Positions 59,083-64,000 of a stretch of DNA of 64,000 nt are shown here, one piece after another. The stretch covers positions 1 through 64,000 of the forward strand of contig JADMJS010000015.1 in the NCBI GenBank assembly GCA_018780435.1, given 5' to 3'. Within the stretch, counting starts at the first letter, position 1, and every line of letters begins with the position of its first letter. A program made the position numbers and the translations under genes. The DNA comes from Myxococcales bacterium. Lineage in GTDB: Bacteria; Myxococcota_A; UBA9042; GCA-2863065. Under the pieces are notes generated by a model, which was given only the letters and a program-made list of their open reading frames with translations, did not search any database and was not told the DNA's origin.

Positions 59083-61445
59083 GGATTCTGTGTCAGCTCT
59101 CGCGGGAGGAAGGCGGGGATGGGGACCGAGCGCATGGTGCCGTCGTCTCGGGAGCCGTAGACGTAGCGATAGACGCCATAGGAGGCGAGCACGGACTTCA
59201 CATAGGAGTGGGTCTCTTTGAAGGGGATCTCCTCGACGAACTCGTCGGTCATCGTGATGCCCTTGGACGCCGCTTCGCCGAGCAGGCGTTTTACGCGGCC
59301 GGGGCCGGCGTTGTAGGCCGCCAGCACGAGCGCCGGGTTCTGATCGTAATGCTTCAAGAGATCGCGCACATAGCGGATCCCGAGCCGGACGTTCACAGCG
59401 GGCTCCCGGAGGTCTTTGCCATTGGGGCGGGCCGGGACCCCTTCGAGCGACGGGCGAGCGAGGCCTCGGGCGGTGCTCTCAAGGAGCTGCATGAGGCCGA
59501 TTGCGCGGGAGCGCGAGTAGGCGTTCGGGTTGTAGCGCGACTCGTGTCGGATGATGGCGTACGCGATCCAGGGAGAGATGCCGTCGGCTTTGGCGGCTGT
59601 CTCGACGTGGGACCACCACGGGACGGGAAAGGCGAGTCGCCAGAGCCGCTCATCAGCGGACTCCGGATAAGCGGGGAGGGGGCCGTGCCAGAGGCGGACG
59701 GCTCGGCCCGGCTCGGCGCCACCACGACGTGCGAGCAGCGAGAGGAGCAGGGTCACGCCGTTGGGCCCGAGGAGGCCCGTGCGCGAGCGTGCGGTCAGCT
59801 CGGCTTCGGCTTGTTCGACGAGCCCGACCCGGAGGAGGGCGACCGGGAAGCGAATGTCGGGTGTCGCCGTGAGCTCGAGCGCATTGATGTCGGTCACGGC
59901 GGGCAGGCCATAACGCGGGAGCGACTGAAGCGGTCGCTGCGCAATCGCCCGTTCGGCGTCGAGCTCGTAGAGCCGGTTCCAAGCAAGGTGCGAGTAATAC
60001 GAGAGTGGGTAACGCGCCACGATTGCGGCGTAGGCGTCGATGGCGTCGCGCCGTCCTTCGGGGCGCATGCCAGCGAGTCGCTCGAGTGATCGGGCCCGCC
60101 AATAGCCAGCCCGTTCTGCCCAGGTGGCGCCACCGAGGTGGAGGGTGGGGCCGTGCTCCCGGGCGAGGCGCTCGAACAGCCGTGCGGCGGCGTCGTCTTG
60201 TCCCGAGCGGAAGGCGGCCCACGCGACTTGGAAGGCGGCGCCCGGATCGCCGCGGCGCCCTGGCGAATCTGCCTTTCGAGCGAGGACGTCGAGGATGTTC
60301 GCCGCGCGCGCCCCTTGTCCGAGGCGTCGGGCGAGGTCGGCCGCGAACGCGAGCGCCGTCGGGGCCAATGGGTGATCCGAAAGTGGGCCCGTGAAGGCGT
60401 CCAGCGTGTCAAGCGCGGCGGTGGCGTCACGGTCGGCGGCGAGGTGACGTGCGAGGCGGAACAGCGCGTGCCCACGCACGAATTCGGAGGGCGCCAGAGC
60501 CGCTTTGCGAAGCGCGGCGAGCGCACGCGCGTCGTGATCGGCGGCGCCGGCGGCAATGGCGTCAGCCAACGCGAACGCGGCGGTGCTCGCTTTTGGGTAG
60601 CGCTTCTTGGCGGCTTTGATGGCCCCGTCGATGGATGCTGCGCTGTTCTTGCCGCGGTCCAGGCGACTGACGGCGAGCACGAAGGACTCGGCCTCGGATG
60701 GAGCGGCTCCGAGGCGCGACAGGGCTCGGCCAGCCTCGGCGGACGCCTTGGCGTCGCGGTCGTCCCGAAAGAGCTTCTCGAGCTCGACGATGGCGTCGCC
60801 GCGCCGGCCGGCCTTCTCCAGGAGCTCTGCCCGGAAGAGCGCGATCTTGGAGCTGCCGGCGGGGCTCGTGCCCATCGCCTCGGCACGGTCCAGTGTCGCG
60901 AGGGCTTCGATGGCGGCGCCCGTGCGAGCGAGGAGTCGGGTGGCGGCCAACGTCGCGTCGAGGGAGGCCTTGGAGCCGGGCGGAACGGCGCGATAATGCT
61001 CGATCGCCGCGGCCGTATCCCCCTTGGACTCGGCCAGCTCCCCGAGGCGCATGTGGACCACGGGCGCGTAGTCGAGGGCGTGCTCGAGCGTTCGCAGCAG
61101 TACGTCGCGCTCGGCGCCCGCAGGGACCAGTTCGGAGAGCAAGAAGGCGGCGCCGTCACGACGTTCGGCCGGCGCGTCGGAGGCGATGAAGCGCCGAAGC
61201 GCCGCTATGGCTGCTTTCTCGTCGCCACGTCGCCAAGCCCGGTAACCGGTTTCGAAGTCGTCCTGGCCGTCCGGGACCTTCTCCGCGTCCGTAGGCAGGT
61301 AGAGAGGCTCGACATCGATGAGCGGCGCCCGAGGAGATGACTCCGTCTGCGCGAAGGCGGTTGTCGCAAACAGGAGCGCGATGGTGGTCAGGGCTCGAAG
61401 GCGCGTCCTGCAGACCAGCGCTCGCGCGTGCCCCGAATCAGCCAT
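59079..61445 (-). CDS. slt: Soluble lytic murein transglycosylase
   Basis: A 788-aa periplasmic enzyme that cleaves peptidoglycan to 1,6-anhydro-muropeptides. A signal peptide (RLRALTTIALLFATTAFA) is followed by a long helical superhelical region of TPR-like pairs (~50-560). The C-terminal lysozyme-like domain has YAIIRHESRYNPNAYSRSRA (catalytic Glu in HES), AIGLMQL and LAAYNAGPGRV. The architecture matches Slt70 with a longer superhelical part. ATG 61445 overlaps the preceding gene by eight bases. Confidence 0.92.
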   Translation of the reverse strand: MADSGHARALVCRTRLRALTTIALLFATTAFAQTESSPRAPLIDVEPLYLPTDAEKVPDGQDDFETGYRAWRRGDEKAAIAALRRFIASDAPAERRDGAAFLLSELVPAGAERDVLLRTLEHALDYAPVVHMRLGELAESKGDTAAAIEHYRAVPPGSKASLDATLAATRLLARTGAAIEALATLDRAEAMGTSPAGSSKIALFRAELLEKAGRRGDAIVELEKLFRDDRDAKASAEAGRALSRLGAAPSEAESFVLAVSRLDRGKNSAASIDGAIKAAKKRYPKASTAAFALADAIAAGAADHDARALAALRKAALAPSEFVRGHALFRLARHLAADRDATAALDTLDAFTGPLSDHPLAPTALAFAADLARRLGQGARAANILDVLARKADSPGRRGDPGAAFQVAWAAFRSGQDDAAARLFERLAREHGPTLHLGGATWAERAGYWRARSLERLAGMRPEGRRDAIDAYAAIVARYPLSYYSHLAWNRLYELDAERAIAQRPLQSLPRYGLPAVTDINALELTATPDIRFPVALLRVGLVEQAEAELTARSRTGLLGPNGVTLLLSLLARRGGAEPGRAVRLWHGPLPAYPESADERLWRLAFPVPWWSHVETAAKADGISPWIAYAIIRHESRYNPNAYSRSRAIGLMQLLESTARGLARPSLEGVPARPNGKDLREPAVNVRLGIRYVRDLLKHYDQNPALVLAAYNAGPGRVKRLLGEAASKGITMTDEFVEEIPFKETHSYVKSVLASYGVYRYVYGSRDDGTMRSVPIPAFLPRELTQNP

Positions 61446-62064
61446 TCGGGGCGCCGGAGGAGGGTGTGAAGAGCGGCCCGGGGACCTTGAAGATGACCCG
61501 CCCGGCCGTGCCGTTCACGAGGATCGCGAACGCGAGCCACAACGCAATGGCCGCGAGCGCGACCGTGCACCAGGCGATAGCGACGCCGAGCTGGGGTGCG
61601 GCAAAGACGTCTCGTGCGATGCGGAAGACGTAGAGGAGCACGATGTCGAGCAGGAAGACGAAGAGCAGCTTCGAGAAGAAGCCGAACGCGAACATGAGCA
61701 CGACGAAGATGACGAGGAAGCAGATGTCGACGGACAAGACGACGGTCGGATCCACCATCTTCCCTTCGGACATACTGGAGAGCGCCCAGAAGTTCATGAA
61801 CCAGTTGAAGGAGAAGGTCGTGAACAGGGTACCGCCGAGCAGGTTCTTGTTAGCGAGGGCCATGAGCCCCGCGATGAGTTGGCCACCGCCGCCGAAGAAG
61901 AGGCAGAACCACGCCGCGGTGCGGAGCGCGTCGGCGGTCATCACCTTTCCGAAGGCGATGGGTAGCAGCGCTGCGCACCCGATGGCGAGGCCGAGAAGAC
62001 CGAGGGGCGTGGGTTCGGCGAAGAGGGGCGGCGAGACCGGAGCGGCGGAGTGAGGCGTCGACAT
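61438..62064 (-). CDS. GPR1/FUN34/YaaH (SatP-like) acetate transporter family protein
   Basis: A 208-aa protein with six hydrophobic segments. The family opening (N/E)PTPLGLLGLAIG and the FFGGGGQLIAGLMALANKN and TLFTTFSFNWF segments match the AceTr family of acetate/succinate channels. ATG 62064 (MSTPHSAAPVS) is chosen; a longer reading starts in the divergent promoter. It heads the six-gene operon containing slt and the RegBA pair. The 135 bp to its right are shared with the divergent mur genes. Confidence 0.85.
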   Translation of the reverse strand: MSTPHSAAPVSPPLFAEPTPLGLLGLAIGCAALLPIAFGKVMTADALRTAAWFCLFFGGGGQLIAGLMALANKNLLGGTLFTTFSFNWFMNFWALSSMSEGKMVDPTVVLSVDICFLVIFVVLMFAFGFFSKLLFVFLLDIVLLYVFRIARDVFAAPQLGVAIAWCTVALAAIALWLAFAILVNGTAGRVIFKVPGPLFTPSSGAPNG

Positions 62065-62199
62065 GGCCCTAGTTGAGAGGGCAGATTGGTGGAACGTCAA
62101 CCATTATCGTGGTCAAGGGCGCGCTCCGGCGGCCAGGAGGCGGTGCAATTCGTACCGTAGAGATTGCCCGAGGCCCGCGTTCGCGGTAGCCACCACCGC

Positions 62200-63711
62200 A
62201 TGAACCGCTGCGAACACCAGAGCCACTCCGTCATCCTTGGCAACTTGACCCTCCTCGGCGCCGACGGGAGCGGGTCCGACGCCGCCAAAGTCCACCTCAT
62301 CGGCATCGGCGGCATCGGAGTCAGCGCGGTCGCGCGGGTGCTGCTCGCCCGCGGATTCCGCGTGAGCGGCTCGGACGTGCGAGAGTCGCAGCTCACCCTC
62401 GCGCTGCGGGCCGAAGGCGCCGACGTCACGATCGGGCACCGCGCCGATCTGGTGGAAGGCCGCGATCTCGTTGTCTATTCGACCGCGATCCCCGAGACGA
62501 ATGCCGAGCTCGTCGCGGCGCGGGCGCTCGGCGTCCCCTTGCGCCATCGGGCCGAGGTGCTCGGAGCTCTGCTCCCCGCCTGGGACTCGATTGGCGTCAT
62601 CGGCACGCATGGCAAGGGGACCGTCAGCGCCATGATCACGCGGGTCCTCGATGTCGCCGGCCGAGACCCCTCGTTCATCATCGGCGGGTTGCTCCTCGAC
62701 TACCGCACGAACGCCCGCGTGATGGCGCCGCCGGCCTCGGGTCGCGGCGTTGTCGTGGTCGAGATCGACGAATCGGACGGCTCGCTCGTGCACGTGCGCC
62801 CCGACCGGCTCGTCGTGAACAACGTCGAAGCCGATCACCTCAACTACTACAAGGACTTGGATGCCGTCCTCGACACGATCCGCGATGTCCTCGAGAACGA
62901 GGGACGTCGCGAGCTCGCTCTCTTGCACATCGGCGACGCCGGGGTCAGGGAGGTCGTGAGAAGGCTCCGAAAGCCGATCCGGTCGATGCGCTTCGGCTTC
63001 GCTGACGATCTCCACGGCGAGCAGGCCGACGTGGTCGGAAGAGACCTCGTGCTCTCCCCGGCCGGCTCCGAGTTCACCGTGGACTACCACGGCCGCGAGC
63101 TGGGCCGCTTCAAGGTAAAGCGCCCGGGCCGCTACAACGCCATGAACGCGCTCGGCGTCGTCGCTACCGGCCTCTCCTACGATCTCGCCGTCGAGGACAT
63201 CGCTCGTGGGCTGGAGGCGTTTTCGGGGATCGAGAACCGCTTCTCCATCATCGACGCTGGGCGAGCGCGCGTAGTCAAGGACTACACCTCGCACCCGACG
63301 GGCATGCGTCGCGTCATCGAGGCGGCCCGCACGCTGGCGCCCGGGCCAGTCGTGGCCGTCTTCAAACCCTACCGATTCACAATGATCCACTACCTCGGCG
63401 ACGAATACGCGGTGGCGTTCAAGGGCGCCGATCACGTCGTCATCACCGAGCTGTACACGGCTGGCGAAGTGCCAATCGCCGGGGTTGACGCTCCGTGGCT
63501 CGTGAAGCGCATCGCCGATTCGGGCACGGTCGTCGAGTTCGTGCCCGACATGGAGGCGATCCCCGCCGCGCTCACGACGTGGCTGGACGCGCGACCGGAA
63601 GGCGAGCCCGTCCCGCAGGTCGTCTTCTTCGGCGGCGACGACCTCTTCAGGCTCGCGGACCGGTTTGCGGCGTCGCTGCAGACGACCACTTCGGAGGAGG
63701 CCGCGTCGTGA
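62200..63711 (+). CDS. MurC-like UDP-N-acetylmuramate ligase family protein with altered motifs
   Basis: A 503-aa Mur ligase. The N-terminal Rossmann domain starts VHLIGIGGIGVSAVA (IGIGG motif of MurC/Mpl); the ATP loop is VIGTHGKGTVSAM, where MurC has GTHGKTTT; then EIDESDGSL and NNVEADHLNYY (both conserved). The C-terminal domain reads KDYTSHPTGMRRVIEAA and VAVFKPYRFTMI where MurC has DDYGHHP and FQPHRYTR. Most catalytic positions are kept but several are changed, so it may be a divergent MurC, an Mpl-like recycling ligase or a ligase for another acid. The stop overlaps murD. ATG 62200 lacks a strong ribosome site. Confidence 0.8.
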   Translation: MNRCEHQSHSVILGNLTLLGADGSGSDAAKVHLIGIGGIGVSAVARVLLARGFRVSGSDVRESQLTLALRAEGADVTIGHRADLVEGRDLVVYSTAIPETNAELVAARALGVPLRHRAEVLGALLPAWDSIGVIGTHGKGTVSAMITRVLDVAGRDPSFIIGGLLLDYRTNARVMAPPASGRGVVVVEIDESDGSLVHVRPDRLVVNNVEADHLNYYKDLDAVLDTIRDVLENEGRRELALLHIGDAGVREVVRRLRKPIRSMRFGFADDLHGEQADVVGRDLVLSPAGSEFTVDYHGRELGRFKVKRPGRYNAMNALGVVATGLSYDLAVEDIARGLEAFSGIENRFSIIDAGRARVVKDYTSHPTGMRRVIEAARTLAPGPVVAVFKPYRFTMIHYLGDEYAVAFKGADHVVITELYTAGEVPIAGVDAPWLVKRIADSGTVVEFVPDMEAIPAALTTWLDARPEGEPVPQVVFFGGDDLFRLADRFAASLQTTTSEEAAS

Positions 63712-64000
63712 GCGCCGATCTGAGCGGCCGCTCCTTCAGCGTCGTCGGTCTCGCCCGAAGTGGCGTCGCCGCAGCGAACACCCTGGTTCGTCTCGGCGCC
63801 GACGTGCTCGCGTCCGACAGCCGTTCCGCCGACACGGCTCACGACTTGGTGAAGACTCTGGATAGCCGAGTGCAAGTCGTCTTCGGCCAGAACGTGGTCC
63901 GGCCCGGCGACGATGTGGTGATGAGCCCCGGCGTCCCGCCTCGCGCGCCGGTCTTCGCGGAGGCGCGGGCCGCCGGCTGCCGAATCCTGAGTGAAGTCCA
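63708..64000 (+). CDS. murD: UDP-N-acetylmuramoyl-alanine-D-glutamate ligase MurD (partial, N-terminus)
   Basis: Only the first ~97 residues are present. They start from GTG 63708, which overlaps the previous stop (GTGA) and has GGAGG about ten bases upstream. The visible part has the MurD N-terminal Rossmann pattern: SFSVVGLARSGVAAANTL, LGADVLASDSR, and VVMSPGVPPRAPVF (the 'SPGip...p' motif). The ATP-binding and C-terminal domains lie beyond the window. Confidence 0.85.
   Translation, partial: MSADLSGRSFSVVGLARSGVAAANTLVRLGADVLASDSRSADTAHDLVKTLDSRVQVVFGQNVVRPGDDVVMSPGVPPRAPVFAEARAAGCRILSEV

Overview
The window is high-GC DNA from a Gram-negative bacterium, most likely a member of Myxococcota (the former deltaproteobacterial myxobacteria and relatives). 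The best pointer is a 1774-residue IPT/TIG-repeat surface protein that ends in a MYXO-CTERM-like signal: a cysteine, a hydrophobic segment and an Arg-rich tail. Large numbers of long lipoproteins and secreted proteins of unknown function, and a RegB/RegA-type pair, fit the same group. Species cannot be named from this sequence.

Left core region (1-15.3 kb): a yebC-ruvC-ruvA-ruvB DNA-repair operon on the minus strand (ruvB cut by the window edge); a plus-strand run of small secreted proteins, a longin/roadblock-like protein next to an ArsA-family ATPase, a HEAT-like membrane protein with a five-unit 21-bp repeat, and a Trm112-like protein; a minus-strand group with an exported PEP-synthase/PPDK-like lipoprotein, a frame-disrupted gene and a 198-aa unknown; then a prolyl aminopeptidase, a class I aminotransferase and a secreted hypothetical.

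Accessory island (about 15.8-42.6 kb): a defence island bracketed by two same-orientation copies of the 3' end of hrpA (15350-15807 and 42581-43038). The hrpA-internal 139 bp of the repeat are identical; the outer 319 bp differ at roughly 30 positions. This is the geometry expected if an element entered hrpA, supplied a replacement 3' end and pushed the original 3' end 27 kb away. Inside are: a broken HATPase/DUF4325 gene; a complete type 6 BREX operon (brxE-brxA-brxB-brxC-pglX-pglZ-brxD-brxHI) with a Septu-like ptuA-ptuB pair seamlessly inserted between brxD and brxHI; an unrecognised two-gene module upstream of brxE behind a perfect 13-bp inverted repeat; an ORF fragment with no start; a B12-binding radical SAM protein coupled to a small DUF4258-like protein; and a divergent 1166-aa STAND-like NTPase. 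No integrase or transposase was recognised.

Right core region (42.6-64 kb): full-length hrpA, a cysteine-rich lipoprotein, an AAA_14/DUF4143 ATPase, the giant MYXO-CTERM protein, and a tightly overlapping minus-strand operon (acetate-transporter-like protein, soluble lytic transglycosylase, beta-propeller-like lipoprotein, RegB-like kinase, RegA-like regulator, DUF2723 membrane protein). Divergent from it are a MurC-like ligase with altered motifs and the start of murD.

Function in outline: BREX marks host DNA and blocks phage replication (PglX methyltransferase, PglZ, BrxC and partners), Septu would act as an ATPase-guided HNH nuclease from the same transcript, and the STAND protein is a candidate third, sensor-type defence. 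All calls are from reading motifs by eye; no database search was run.
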